From Symbiodinium sp. CCMP2592 (Eukaryota > Sar > Dinophyceae > Suessiales > Symbiodiniaceae), in assembly GCA_905221615.1 (NCBI GenBank), contig CAJNDT010000505.1:99501-163500 (forward strand): DNA of 64,000 nucleotides, written 5' to 3'. This document shows positions 1 through 11,645 of this stretch, piece after piece (within the stretch, counting starts at the first letter, position 1; each line of letters begins with the position of its first letter). The notes under the pieces are model-generated. The model did no database searches. It worked only from the letters and a program-made list of their open reading frames with translations, and was not told the DNA's origin. Position numbers and translations under genes: made by a program.

Positions 1-347
1 CTTGGCTGGGATGAGTTAGCAGCATCTACCTACTCGTAATGTGCAAAAAGACGGTCGTGTATCTGTCTATGCATGAGCGATCGAGCCAGCCTATGGTCTG
101 GTACATCCATCGTCCATATTGCCCAAGGGCTTTGCTTACTTTACGACCTACGCTGCGTCTCGCGTAGATGTAGCAGCTTGTGTCTGAACCCAGTTGTGGA
201 GTAAGGCGAAGGGTTGTCCCCGCTGAGAGTTCACAGATATCTCAACCCTAAGGCCGGCAACAACTTGATCGCCAACCTGCTGTGGTTAGGCTCCTCGTCC
301 TGACCAGTTGTGGACTGCCACATCCTTGGACTTCAGGGTGTCAGATA
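1..347. other. Stretch without a recognised gene
   Basis: No exon, repeat or RNA gene could be recognised here. The sequence is of mixed composition and runs directly into the first trinucleotide repeat. Confidence 0.4.
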
Positions 348-372
348 ACTACTACTACTACTACTACTACTG

Positions 373-414
<42 letters not shown>
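348..414. repeat. (ACT)n microsatellite
   Basis: About 22 ACT units with one TGC interruption. The poly-threonine reading frame it creates is an artefact. A complementary AGT tract follows about 150 bp downstream, so the two tracts are in inverted orientation. Confidence 0.97.
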
Positions 415-415
<1 letters not shown>

Positions 416-560
416 CCCCATCTACCCCCACTACGGTGAAAATTCGACTCTGGGTCAGGTGTTCCCTGGCTCGGCTTCAAGAGGAAGGATCAGGCCGACA
501 TCGTCACCTTTGCCGTTCGGGCCCTGGTGCGTCTCCAGAACAAGTGCCTGTGATCAGGGT

Positions 561-597
561 AGCGGTAGTAGTAGTAGTAGTAGTAGCAGGAGTAGTA

Positions 598-629
<32 letters not shown>

Positions 630-696
630 GGGGGTAGTAGTAGTAGTAGTAGTAGTAGTAGCAGGAGTAGTAGTGGTGGTAGTAGTAGTAGTAGTG

Positions 697-736
<40 letters not shown>

Positions 737-738
737 GG

Positions 739-772
<34 letters not shown>

Positions 773-844
773 CAGCAGGAGTAGTAGTGGTGGTAGTAGT
801 AGTAGTAGTAGCAGGAGTAGTAGTGGTGGTAGTAGTAGTAGTAC
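561..844. repeat. Long interrupted (AGT)n microsatellite
   Basis: A 284-bp tract of AGT units interrupted by a recurring AGC-AGG-AGT-AGT-AGT-GGT block and by GGGGT spacers, which indicates higher-order duplication inside the microsatellite. It produces poly-Ser, poly-Val, poly-Thr and poly-Tyr frames on both strands, none of which is credible as a gene. Confidence 0.97.
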
Positions 845-986
845 TTGTTGTTGTATCCTGGAAAGGCCCGGACACTTCTGGTGCTCTTGAACACGTTCAT
901 CTCCGTGCTGCTGACTGCTCGGAAGCTCGCCGCCACTGGACAGCCCGAGGACTCTCGGGGCTTCTGAATGCGCATTCTGCTCACTT

Positions 987-1134
987 GGGTAGTTGTCAAA
1001 ATTATCGCACCTTTTTTGGGAACCCTAAATATTAGGTGCCGTATTATAATAAGGTCCCAAATAAGAATAATACCTCTAATAATAATAATAATAATAATAA
1101 TGTCCCAAAAAGGGATCATCATTCTGACATCCAC
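987..1134. mobile_element. MITE-A copy 1 with internal AAT expansion
   Basis: Left end GGGTAGTTGTCAAAATT and an imperfect inverted right end (CCAAAAAGGGATCATCATTCTGACA). The middle holds an (AAT)n run at about 1076-1102. It shares ends and core (AATATTAGGTGCCGTATTAT) with the compact 100-bp copy at 32,901-33,000. No coding capacity. Confidence 0.75.
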
Positions 1135-1217
1135 TCACTTGCCTTCTCCCAGCACTCTGGCTTTGTCGCCCCAGTGCATCCTCTTTCAGCTCTCCCAGCT
1201 TCCGGGCTCAATCATCT

Positions 1218-1318
1218 GGGTGGTTGACAAATTTAGGGTCCCTTTTTGGGTCCCTATTATAATACGGCATCTACAATATTTAGGGTACCCCAAAAGGGAC
1301 CATAATCATGACAACCGA
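1218..1318. mobile_element. MITE-A copy 2
   Basis: Begins GGGTGGTTGACAAATTTAGG and ends with an inverted GGGACCATAATCATGACAACC. About 100 bp, the same size as the 32.9-kb copy. ATCT occurs immediately before the left end and just after the right end, compatible with a 4-bp target duplication. Confidence 0.75.
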
Positions 1319-1357
1319 ATCTGAATCGTTGAAGCATCGACCTGCCGGCAGAAGAAC

Positions 1358-4300
1358 ATGTTCAGCACCGCGGGCAGCACTCTGGCACGATCTGCTGAGC
1401 TTTCTCGTGAAGCCTCCCTGGCGGACGCCGTCCTGCGCCTACTTTACAAACCCATAGAGTGGTTTATGTTGCAGACACCTCCGAATGCCAAGGTGCTGAA
1501 GATGTTTCTGACTGGAACCTTCTCGTCGTGCATCTTCTCGTTCTGCTTCGTTCCCCTTACCCTTTGGCAGGCAGGCACTTCTGTCGTACGTATCCACACG
1601 TATAATCAATAACACCCAGTGTGCAATGCTGGTCATTGCCGATAGACCCCTCTGCAAAACTGAGGGGATTTGCTCGGTGCAGAGTTGTGATGCTGATATT
1701 ATATCAACATTTGATAAGATTGAATTGCAATGGTCAGCAGACAGAAGTAGCAACTCGTAGCAAGAGCACATAGGAAGTCTTGGGTGAACATCGTTACTTG
1801 AATATCAGCGTTGATAACGCCACGTTTCGACAATGGTAGCAGCAACACTCTTCAGCGCAGTCATGCTGCTATTCTGGACTGACTGTGAATGAGACTGGTG
1901 GCAAACAGACCATGCATAGTAACATACGCATACCCAGCATGCAGAGAAGAGGGTTCAGGGTTTAGGGCTTATAGGGTTTATAGGGTTTAAGCCTTATAAA
2001 CCCTACATGTCCTAAGCCCTAAACCTGAATTTAAGCCCTTGATCCAGGGGATCTTCCTGATCCGCACGGGGCTCCAGGGCTCCAACCTCAAGGGCCGCGA
2101 CTGCGAGCGAACGCTTCAGCCAGACGAGAACCTCGTCTTCTGCTACACACGCTTCTACAGGTGCATGTTCTTGAGGCTGAAGAGTTCTAAATGTTTGGAG
2201 TTGTAGATAAGCGAATGATCGAATGTCACAGGGGTTCACCTCTGTGTGTCTGCGTGTGTGTGTACGTGTGTACGCGTTTGCGTGTGTGTGTGTGTAGGGG
2301 TGTCTGTGTGTGTACATGCTCACATGTATATGTCTGGCCTGGCTAGTGCCTCGAATTCGTTGCCATCCCGCATTGTACACGAATGGAAGTAGGAGGATGC
2401 CTTCTCTCCGCTTGATCCGTCCGGATCATCATGTCAAATGTTAAGGATCTGGCTTCCATGGGACTATGCAACGCGGCTGCAACGCCTTCTGCCTACCCCA
2501 GAACCCTATAGAACCCAAACCCACCCTGGATGCACCCTAAACCCTGCGACCCTGAACAGTCGTTCCACCACCCTGTGCTTTCGATGGCACAGGCGAGCCA
2601 CATACAGCTGACTTGCTGCGCATTCTTCCCACTGGTCCGGAGCTGAGGACTAGGACCCTGAGTTTTCAGTGCTTGTGCCAATTGGAGCCAATCATGAATT
2701 TTCATATCATATTATTGTATGTTGGTCGAGTCTAGCACCGGATCATTGTAGTAGACAGAAACATGTACAGTATACATGCATACCAGCAAGACACAAATAG
2801 ATAAACGACCGAATAACACGAGCGAATACTTAAACTCATCTGTATTAGCTTGCGCACAGGTGAATTGAAGTCGGGTAAAGAAAGAAGTGTGTGTGTGTGT
2901 GAGCTTATACATATACACACATGCATAGGTATGTTGTACGTATGTGTTTATGTGGGAGTTTCCGAACATTAGGCGTACCTTATTGGGGGCCCTTATAACA
3001 AGAATCCTACTATTGAGGGTACTATATTAGGGTCCCCTGTCTTCGGAAACCCCCATGTAGATACCGACAAGTCCGTGCTCGCTTGCAATTCCCTCCGCGA
3101 GCCTCCGCTAAGGTCTTGGCTGAGCCTCCCGGCTCGTGCGCCTCCCGCGTGCTCTGCGCGGCGCTGGTTGTGTGGTGTGCCCTGGACTGCCACCGCTTAC
3201 CATTCTTGCTTATATTAAGTACGTCAGTATGGTGCTTATTACCTAATAGCAAGTAGTAGCTAGAAAGTATAGTGCTGCCGGTAACTAGTCAGAGTAGCGA
3301 TAGTATACTGTACTGCTTGTGCTAATAGCCATTTGCAACTACCTTGCGTGAAGAAACATGCTTCATCCCCTAGAGCAATCATTAGAATAGGCCTTTGGGG
3401 CCCATTCTACTATAATTATAGTAAGGAGCTCGTATAATTACTAATTTTGGGGGTTCCTGATTTTCATTATGGTACAATGGGCCCCCGTGTTAAGGACCCC
3501 GTACTAGAGCAATCTGGCGGCTTGAGCTCGAAAGGTGTTGGATTCGCCTTTCGGGGTGCTCGGTTCAGAGTAGACGAGCCTTCTGATTTAGGGTTTTGGG
3601 CTTAGGGTTTAGGGTTTAGGGACCGAGGTGTCGTGATGTACTGTGCGCAGCGCATCATTCACTTCAGGCCGAGGGTTTCCGCAGACGCTTTCGGTGCCTG
3701 AGCTCGTCTCCTGGCAGGGCCTCCAAGGAGACCTTCTTCACAACTCCGCGCCTGGACAAGGCTGTCCTCGCAGGTGCCGGGAATGGTTGTGTGTGTGTGT
3801 GCGTATATCTATATTGCTTATATATATATATACATACATGTATGTATGTATATATATATATATACACATGTATATATATATACATATGTACATCTGTGCG
3901 ATGTTCAGTGCCACCGATTCGGAGCACTTTTGTTATCCAGAGGTTGGGCCCTGCCTGTCAGCCAGCTTGCTGTGACATCGGCGGGCTGGGCATGCAGAGC
4001 TGCCAGATTTGACACTTGCTTGCAAAGCTTCTGTTCTGGGGACTCTAGGGCTTTATTGGCTGAGCTTCTTTGTTACGGCCGGGCTTTCCCAGGAGCTCGT
4101 AGCATCTGTGCCCATCTGCATCACCACCTTCCTGGCCAGCTGTGGGCTTTACCTGGTCCTCCTCTCGAAGGACACCGCCAGAACCTCTGCTCCTGTGAAT
4201 CTCAACGCGTGAGTTATAGGCTTTGGACCACCACCAGAGCATCCGGTACCTGTACGCCACGAAGAGCGAGTCCGCTGCTCAGAAAGCTCTAAGCCTGAAG

Positions 4301-4750
4301 CCTCATGATGTAAGCCCGAATCTTTTAAGCGCGGGCAGAAGGAAAAGTGGACATCGGCGTCCAAAGCTAAAATAGTACAAACAAGCCTCCAGGAAATGAG
4401 GCCCCTGAGCCCGCATCGAATGAGCTCGGAAGGTCCTACAAATCGGCCTCGGCCAGACTGCGCTACAGCGACCCCCTCGGACTTCTGCTTTAGCGATATG
4501 GCTAAGGCTTGAGACCAGTCGGATGTTTGGGTAAGGCTCTTCGTAACTTCTGCCTGAACAGAGTTTCAGAGTTGTTATATGGGTTCATGCCGGAATCTCA
4601 GCAGCCAGGTTACTTCAACACCAATCCCATCCATGTGCTCATGGCGCAGCACATGCCGGACATGGGCCTGAGCGAAGCCACCTGGTACGAGGCGCTAAAG
4701 GAGCCCTGTTCCCCCTTGGAGCCCCCGAGCTTCGAAAAGAGCCAACATAC
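1358..4750 (+). CDS. Multi-exon gene for an unidentified membrane protein (partial)
   Basis: I do not recognise the family. Exon 1 is 1358-1585 (ATG start, hydrophobic segment FLTGTFSSCIFSFCFVPLTL, donor GTACGT). Exon 2 is 2048-2160 (starts GIFLIRTGLQGS, ends CYTRFYR, donor GTGCAT). A further exon runs from before 4009 to 4208, with two likely membrane helices around LYWLSFFVTAGL and ITTFLASCGLYLVLLS, and a GTGAGT donor. The exon 4240-4309 (IRYLYATKSES to LKPHD) joins it in phase and ends at a GTAAGC donor. An exon 4572-4750 (starts LLYGFMPESQQPGYFN) joins in phase again. At least one exon between 2160 and 4009 is not resolved, and the 3' end is unknown. The phase agreement and good splice sites support a real gene; the function is open. 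A MITE-B copy lies in the large middle intron. Confidence 0.5.
1951..2032. repeat. Telomere-like TTTAGGG cluster with hairpin
   Basis: Degenerate AGGGTTTAGGGCTTATAGGGTTT units on the left are followed by CCTTATAAACCCTACA and CCCTAAACC on the right, forming an imperfect inverted repeat. It lies inside an intron of the membrane-protein gene. Confidence 0.8.
2954..3054. mobile_element. MITE-B copy 1
   Basis: Terminal inverted repeats GGGAGTTTCCGAA and TTCGGAAACCCCC enclose the family core (GGTACCTTATT, AGAATCCTACTATT, GGGTACTATATTAGGGTCCC). The element is flanked by the direct repeat ATGT (2950-2953 and 3055-3058), the expected 4-bp target duplication. Confidence 0.85.
3381..3503. mobile_element. 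MITE-D copy 1 with 11-bp flanking repeat
   Basis: An AT-rich element with inverted GGGGCCCATT / AATGGGCCCC blocks and TACTATAATTATAGTA core. It is flanked exactly by CTAGAGCAATC at 3370-3380 and 3504-3514. A related copy in opposite orientation is at about 37,668-37,765 and a longer relative at 7,005-7,080. Confidence 0.65.
3590..3621. repeat. Short TTTAGGG run
   Basis: About four degenerate TTTAGGG units upstream of a possible exon at 3640-3775. Confidence 0.8.
3786..3895. repeat. (TG)n/(TA)n/(CATG) microsatellite
   Basis: A TG run passes into alternating TATATA, CATG and TATG units. It produces Tyr/Ile-rich frames with no coding value. Confidence 0.95.
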
Positions 4751-6127
4751 GTTTACAGAAGATATGTATACATGCATACGTGCGTGCGTGCATGCACGCA
4801 GACGTACACATGCACATGGGTTTATCTTTCACCTCTGTATGTATTAAAAGCCTTTTTCAAACGTGAGTTGGCTGCTGTAGGACCAGGATACTCCGTAGGG
4901 CTCCACAGAGCCAGGCAGGGAAGGCCTACCTCCAGGCCGAGGATCCAGGCATGGATGCGCGCCAGGGCCCTACAGCTAGCCGTGGACCAGCCCAGAGACT
5001 CTATTGGGGGCTGTACCTTGGATTGTAAGGGGATCCTTAATATGATCTGAGGATATCGCAAAAGTAGACCCCTTAAGCAAGGGGTCGTGAAGTCTCAAGG
5101 TGAATCTGCTCCTTGCGACTCTCCGGAGTGGGACTTGCAAGCCTAGATTGGCAGGCCTCGAAGCGACTCGGGCGCTGGCGGAACAAGCCGAGGACGCCGG
5201 AATTGGGAGCTGAGCAATACGCACAACTACGCACACGAGAGTGACAGTGAGACTTCGACAGCATGCTTCAGAGGGCTCGCGGCCGTCGTGCTGTGTATCT
5301 TCAGCCAGCTTGTGGTTGCGACATGCAGGATACTCAGAAGCGTCCACGATCCTTCGTTTCCCGAATGGTCTACAAGGTGCGACTGGTGCGGCCATGTATA
5401 GCGCTTGCGATCTTCATCTCACTGAGAGGCTCGTGTTTGGTTCACCGGTGCCCCAAAGCACGCCTACCAAGCCCTGGATGAGACCATCCAGTGAGCACCT
5501 GCAAAGTCGGTGCCGCGAGCCGTCTGACTCTCGTTTCCATGCCGTTCTCAGCGCCTGAAAGTCCCCGTTGACAGACTGAGTGCTCCACGGGAAGTTCGGT
5601 GTCCAAAGCGCAGATCAGCTGATTTGTCAAGTTAACGGCTGCAGATGGCAGGCTGATGAATGCACCAGATTTCCAAGAATAGTGCCGGCGGACTACTTGA
5701 TGTCAGGAATGTAACTAGATTACATGACCATTTAAACCCTCAGCCCCAAACAGATAGCAGATAGCATTTCAGGCTACATCGTAAGCACTTTTGTTTCCAG
5801 GTAAACTCAAAAGCTCTAGCAGCTGGCTGTGACTGGCATGAAAGCGTAGATTTATTTGGCGCTCCTGGTGTTGAGGACTCAGCAACCGGACCTGTAGTAG
5901 ATTCCCGTACGCAGATCCGCAATGTTGGAGACTTCTGCATGTGAGGTGCGTGCATGGCGTGCATCCTGGCAGAGTTCGATTGTGGGCACAAAGGCCTGTG
6001 TCAATGCCGGATGACTTGAACGCCGGTATCTTTCTCTGGTCTCCTGTTTATTCAACCGAAGCTATGATATGCTATGATGCCGTGGATGCGAGCGTCTTTT
6101 TCAAGTCCTCCCTGGTAAAAGGCGCAG
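4751..6127 (+). other. Stretch with weak exon-like pieces
   Basis: Two pieces are exon-like. One is 4915-5028, reading AGKAYLQAEDPGMDAR and ending in TAA. The other is about 5407-5482, reading GAPKHAYQALDETIQ. A hydrophobic frame (AAVVLCIFSQLVVATC) lies near 5275-5320. They could be 3' exons of the membrane-protein gene, but splice phases could not be made to agree, so I do not assign them. Confidence 0.25.
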
Positions 6128-9100
6128 TACTAGACACCCAGTTGGATGACCTGTGCCTGAGATTAGCCACCGCGCGTGGCTCTCAGAAACTCAGTCTAAG
6201 TCCTTCCCGTAGTCTGTGCTAGGTACCTGCTTCTGTTCATATGCACTGCTACTGATGAGGTCATCGGATGGTTTGGTGAAGCTTTGGAAGGTTGACAAGC
6301 CGGAGGAGTGCTTTCTTCCCCGTCCCTACGGCACACGTTTCATGCTAGGAATCTGTAGAAGGCGTGTCTGCAAGTCGAAAGAAGCTTTGGGCGTGAAGTC
6401 TTCCAGAGTTTTGAGGCAACATTCCTGTTTAGGCCAAGACCCAAACCCCATTCCCCAATATAGTGCCCTAAATAGTAGGATCCTTACATTCCGGACCCCC
6501 AAATAAGGTACCCCTAATTAATGTTCGGAAGCTCCCCGATGAACGAGGAGCCCAGTTTCATTTGTGACTTGGCCGCCCACTCTGGAGCCGTCCATCAGGT
6601 GCCTGCCTTCATGTGCATCAGTCCGGCCACCTCTTGTTCCAAAACGGCGAAATGAACGACTCAGCAGTGCCCTGGAAGTTGAGTCCCGGCGGTGCTGCAC
6701 AGGTCTCCTGGGCTCCTGCTGGAACGGGTGCAGGTTCACTGCTTGTGTCAGTTGGCGCCGACGGACATGTGCCCCGGATTCTTTAGTCATGCGTTCAGTG
6801 CTTCCTCATGATACTTTCAATGATGTCTTGTTTCGTTGCTTCGGGCATCGTCAGCTTACTTAGAGCCGGTTGAGGGCAGTGTGAAAGCCGGCAAAGGTGT
6901 TCCTTTGGGGGCCGTGCCACGACCTGCAGAGGTGGCAGGTGGTACACCGCTCAGTGCACATATGCTTGTAATGAAGCACGAAGAAGACAAAGGGACATAG
7001 AGGCCTTGATGATTAGAATAGGGTTTAGGGGGTATATTATACTATAATCGTCATAGGAGCCACCAAAATCAAACACCCCTTCTTGCCGATCTGCAGGTTC
7101 ATGAGGAGGACCTCAGCAGACATGGTGAGGTCACCGCGCGGTGCTCACGCCGAAGCAGATTGAAGGAATCTCTGGCAGCCGCCTCGATTCCGAATCGAGG
7201 CGGTGTCTTGGGCTCCTCCCACCATGGGAACTGCGGCGTTGGCCTTATAGGGCGGAAGGCAAAAGGCAAGGCAGCATGAGGTGAGCTCGAAAATCCGAGG
7301 CCTACGCTTGCGCCTTGTCCGATGGCTCCATCTCAGTGACGATCCACCAGGGAACTCTCCGTTCAGGCCTTCGGGCCCTCCGAAGCAGCACCATTGTTTA
7401 TGTCACGCCTTCAACAGGCGTTCTGCATCTCATTTTGATCGATACTGGTTGCACGCGTCAAGAACCGACCATGGATCGCGATCAACTGTTTTTCTCACTT
7501 CGGGATGGAATCAGCGACATCTTGGTTGCAGCAGTTGCAGTAGCCGCAGCAGCCGCAGCCGCCCTGAACTTTTGTTTTTGCTGTGTGGTGGTAGGATTTG
7601 CACCGTGTCTTGTGTTGCATGATGGCATGACGGCACACATGCGGCAGAGGCAAAATCTCACTTTTGTCTATGCTTATCAACAGTCCTTCTATTCAGGATA
7701 GTACGGCTTCCTGAGGCGAGGACATGGGGTTCTGTACCGGAGTCCTGTTTCGATCGTTTGAAGGTCCTCATTAATTCAGGAAACTACGTTGTTGTGTTTC
7801 TCTGAGCCTATATTTTGGATGTCTTGGCACTATTACATTTGCTCCTGTCGGAATACGTTTCGTGCCAGAAAATCATCACGAACGGTTCCGTTGTCATAGA
7901 TGATACATACATCTCGCGCGATGCCCTTGCCTTGATGCGAGCTTTGCATGCAGGTGATACTGGTGTCGAACACCGATGGCAGTCTGAGAACTTTGCGGTT
8001 CATAAGGGCAAGGCCAGACGGGAGTGAAACTTGCAACACATCATTGCATCGACCTATCTGTCTGTCTACTATCTAACATTTCTGAACACCTTTTTACACA
8101 GCGTCGAACCGTGGAGAAGACCCAAGAGTATGTGCCGTTGCGATATCACAAGTACGACTTGCAATCTGCAACATGTAGATTCATCGTCTGGGCTTTTGGT
8201 TTCGTCACAGCCGGACTCGAGTCTCCCTCTGCCTGCAGGCATGTGCCGTGTCTTGGTCTTCAGCCGCCGAATCCTCGGATTGGGAGCAGCAGTCGGTCCG
8301 AGAGTTGCCGGGCCGACTTCCCAGGTGGATCCTCAGAAGAAGGGGGAGGTGGTAGGAGCCTGCCGGGCACCACAGTAGGGTTTCGAGGGACCGTGGCTTT
8401 TCAAGCAACGCCTCCTTTGCCCTAAGACTTCCCTAAGACCGAGGTCTAGCCACCGCAGGTGAGGACGGTGCGCCCTCGCCCAGTCTTGGCAGGCACTGTG
8501 CGCAGTCCTTGGGCCTCTCTGGCAGGCGTGCGAGTGTGGCACATCCTGGAAGCCTAGGGCTCAGAACCGGTGACAGCGCATGCCACGCCGGATACGCCGG
8601 AATGCCAAGGTGCACGGCCGATTCCGGGAAGAGGAGCTCCCCCGACCTGGGCCGGAGGACCTTCTCGACAAGAGTGTTAGGGAGCCTGTACAGCTGGGCT
8701 GCAATGGGCTGCAACTTCTTCGTGATGGTGTCCGTTGCGGTGGTGGTGCTAGCTAGCCGGATCATTGCCAGACGTGCCCTCTTTGGGGCCTCAAACGTTA
8801 CAGCCCGTTGTGTTCACGTTCGGCATGACTTCTGCAAGGATTGCCTCGCTTGAACTGAATCCTGACTCCTCGTTGATCTGAGCGCTTGAACTGCGTCGCT
8901 TGGTGCCTGGTGTTACTGTGTAAGGGTCGCGCTGGGCCGCAGTAACCTCTGCTTTTGCTGCCGCTGCTGCGGGAGTAGGTAGGTGCGCTTGGTTTTCGCT
9001 GTTACGTGCACCGTGCCTGTGTGTCGCATCCCAAGCAACTTCTGTTGATTGGAATCCAGTTGCCAGATATATGCCTCTGTCGGGTTCTATCGGCTTGGAG

Positions 9101-9285
9101 TGGGCACCCCAAAGTCCTGAACTCCAGACCCTAAACTTCAAGCCCTGAACCCAAAACCTGAGTCCGGAGATGTCCCACCAGCTGGAATGTCTGACACGGA
9201 CTGTCCTGAGGAGCCCATCCGCGACGTCGCCTGGAAGCCCTGGGATGGACTGGGAGATGTGCTGGCGCACGGGCCTCGAGAACAG
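6128..9285 (+). CDS. SEC13: WD40 beta-propeller gene resembling SEC13 (multi-exon, partial)
   Basis: Sec13 is a WD40 propeller of the COPII coat and nuclear pore. Exon 6128-6173 (DTQLDDLCLRLATA) joins 6260-6305 (SSDGLVKLWKV) by a GC-AG intron, matching Sec13 blade 1. It then joins 6548-6598 (AAHSGAVHQ) by a GA-AG intron, then 6703-6771 (VSWAPAG to GADGHV) by a GT-AG intron of 104 bp, all in phase. Later pieces fall in Sec13 order: 7300-7350 (AYACALSDGSISV), 8239-8324 (ACAVSWSSAAES), about 8438-8467 joined to 8526-8551 (LATAGEDG plus GVRVWHILEA), and 9184-9266 or 9285 (PIRDVAWKPWDGLGDVLA). Exon-like frames at 6864-7000 and 7092-7280 may belong here or be spurious. The last blades and the C-terminus were not found. 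Another seven-bladed WD40 protein is possible, but the motif order favours Sec13. Confidence 0.6.
6465..6537. mobile_element. MITE-B remnant, inverted, in the SEC13-like intron
   Basis: Shows the family core in reverse (CCCTAAATAGTAGGATCC, AAATAAGGTACCCCTAATTA) and one end (TTCGGAAGCTCCC). The other terminus is degraded. Its end lies 10 bp from the acceptor AG at 6546-6547. Confidence 0.7.
7005..7080. mobile_element. MITE-D-like repeat (uninterrupted relative of the retrotransposon target)
   Basis: Begins CCTTGATGATTAGAATAGGG and ends near CCACCAAAATCAAACACCCC. The same sequence, with small changes, flanks the retrotransposon: left part at 46,239-46,298 and right part from 53,336. This copy therefore represents the empty target. 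Confidence 0.7.
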
Positions 9286-9289
9286 GTTA

Positions 9290-11514
9290 GGTGGAGTCTG
9301 CACAGACCCTCGTGAAGAACTAGTAAAGGACCCTCTAAAGTAGGACAGCCATCATACAGACCCCAACTAGACAGGTTCTCCAAAGAAGAATTGACGACTG
9401 CACGTGCTTGTTGAATGCTCCAGGTTCGCTCAGGGCAAGCAAGTGGGCTTTCTGCGCCGCCCAGAGCCGAGAAAACCTCTCCTTGCCGACTAAATCAAAG
9501 GGAGAAAGCTTGGGGCCTAGAGTTTCGGTCGCGGTCCAATCCAGCCGTTTGCCGCGAAAGACATGCCCCAAATATGTGTAGCCCTTCTTCAAACCATACG
9601 TGGAGCTTTTTGCCTGTAATGGCCACAAGACTGATGAGCTATACGCTGGTTTGTCTAAGGACCGCTAAGCCCCATCCTCTGCAAAACCTCTAAGCGTCCT
9701 CAGGCCCAGGTCAAATTCCACAACCTACTTTTCTCGAGGGCCGTGTTATAGAACTCATTTGGGCCCTACCAACACTTGGAAAGTAGGTTCGATGGTTTCA
9801 GGTGGGTTCTGATAGCCTAGAGGTGGCGCGTAACCCTAAACCCTAAGCTTCGCATACTTTAAAGGTAGGCTACATGGTGGTCTGGCCTCATTACTCGAAG
9901 CCCTCTATGGTTTCCGGCCTCTGTGGTTTAAAAGGTAGTCTGTGCTACAAGTGGTCCACGGGAAGTCTAGGGTAAAAGCTGCTCGAGGTGAGTCTGACGG
10001 CCCTGGGTGGTCTTTGGACACGCCTGTCAAGCTAGACGAGGACATGATCGAGGGATTTCGTGGCAGGGAAGTTGGCCTTGATCCATGAAATATGAAGCCT
10101 GAACTTTAAGCCATCTACAGCATCTGGAGTATGTGCCGCCCAACCATGTGCGCAGGACGTCTGGAAGCTGGAATGGCAGCCTATGGGAAGCCAGTTGGTC
10201 GTTACATGCGGCGAGAAGGACCCTGCATTCCGTTCCTTGTTGCCGGATAGGATGTAGGGGTACCGGGTTTCGCAAGGGGTTGCGGGGCCGGCTGCGGTTG
10301 GATAATGAGGCATGACAAAATAGTTCTAAAGGGTGCAAAGTTTCAGCCCGCAGTTATCGTGACTGTCAGGAGTATCGCAGCCTGCTGTTGAAGCAGCAGC
10401 TGTGTGGCAAATGGGATGTCATTGTGGCGGCCCCGGTTGTCAAGTCCTAAACTATCCCAAAGCAATCTTGAACCCGTACCTCCCTGTAACTGTAACAAAC
10501 CAGCCGCTCAAGCCCAGGACGTCAGCGGAACCACGGCGTGAGAAGAGCTCGAAAGAAAATACGCGCGACTTACAGAGCAGAGCTTGAGTCTGCAGTTTAG
10601 GGTTTAGAGTTGGTGATACTCCCCCCAATCTCCGCCATGAACTGAGCATGTATGAAAGTTTGCTCACACGGAAGACCGGCAGCAAGGTATGCTGTTATGT
10701 TTCGTCCTACTTGCGAATGCATCCTACTTCACGCCTCGCATGCGTTTAACAGCATGCGTGCCATCCCACCCTCCCAAAAACTCCTTCTGGCTGATTCAAC
10801 AGCTCCTGTGGGTCAGACAGTTTTGGGAAGCAGCCGCAAGGGATGTTTATCTTCTGATGTCAGGCTGGTTCGCTAGATTCCAAGGGAGGCACATAGCACG
10901 GCGACTTGCACTTCACACGCACTCGTTTTCCTCGTCTGCTAAGCTTGTCTAAGCCTAAGCAGTGTTGTATGGCCTTGCTGGGTGCAGCATGGAGCAGGGT
11001 CACGGGCTGGGCTTGGTTGGGTTTCACGCTCGGCACGTACGGCGCCTCAAGCCACCTTCGCGCAACATTCCCGCAAACACCTTGGCGAGGCTAATTTCAG
11101 CTAGCTCGATCTCCTGGGGTCTATGTTGCTACAACACCGCCGACTCACATACTTCAGTCGCATGATCAGGCCAGTATATGCTTGTCAACGCAATAGTTTT
11201 CTGACCTCCGACACCGTGCCCTGTAGCGTGGATCATGACGGCGGGTCGACAATCCCGCTTTGGCCAGTGGGCTGGTGTCCCCGTCAGCCAAGGCTCTTGG
11301 TGTCTGTGGATGTGTGTTGTAGAGCTCCGTTAATGCAGAGGCGTCACACTGGCAGGAGACAGTGGCAAGAGCGTTCCCGACGAAGAGAAGAACAAAGTTC
11401 CAGTCAAACGGCCGCAGCCCCGCCCAAGGCCAATAAAGCAGGACAGCACAGCCCGCCCCATCTCCCCATCTCCCCTTCAAGTCTTACTACATATTGAATA
11501 TGAAAGAAATAGTC
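9290..11514 (+). other. Stretch without a confident gene
   Basis: Contains short CCCTAAA runs at about 9830-9845 and 10,597-10,612 and scattered short frames. The missing last blades of the SEC13-like gene may lie here, but I could not find frames with matching phase. Nothing else is recognisable. Confidence 0.3.
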
Positions 11515-11537
11515 TTGTATGTATGTATGTATGTATG

Positions 11538-11575
<38 letters not shown>

Positions 11576-11605
11576 ATTTTCTGTATGTATATATATATAT
11601 AATAT
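11515..11605. repeat. (GTAT)n/(TA)n microsatellite
   Basis: Five to six GTAT units run into about 18 TA units, then a second short TA run. Confidence 0.97.
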
Positions 11606-11645
11606 CAGTTTAGATTAGTATACATTTGTTATACATAATTATGAT

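Noticed and set aside
282-1134. Long frames of poly-Thr, poly-Ser, poly-Val and poly-Tyr on both strands
   Set aside because: They are translations of ACT/AGT trinucleotide tracts; all frames stay open for the same trivial reason.
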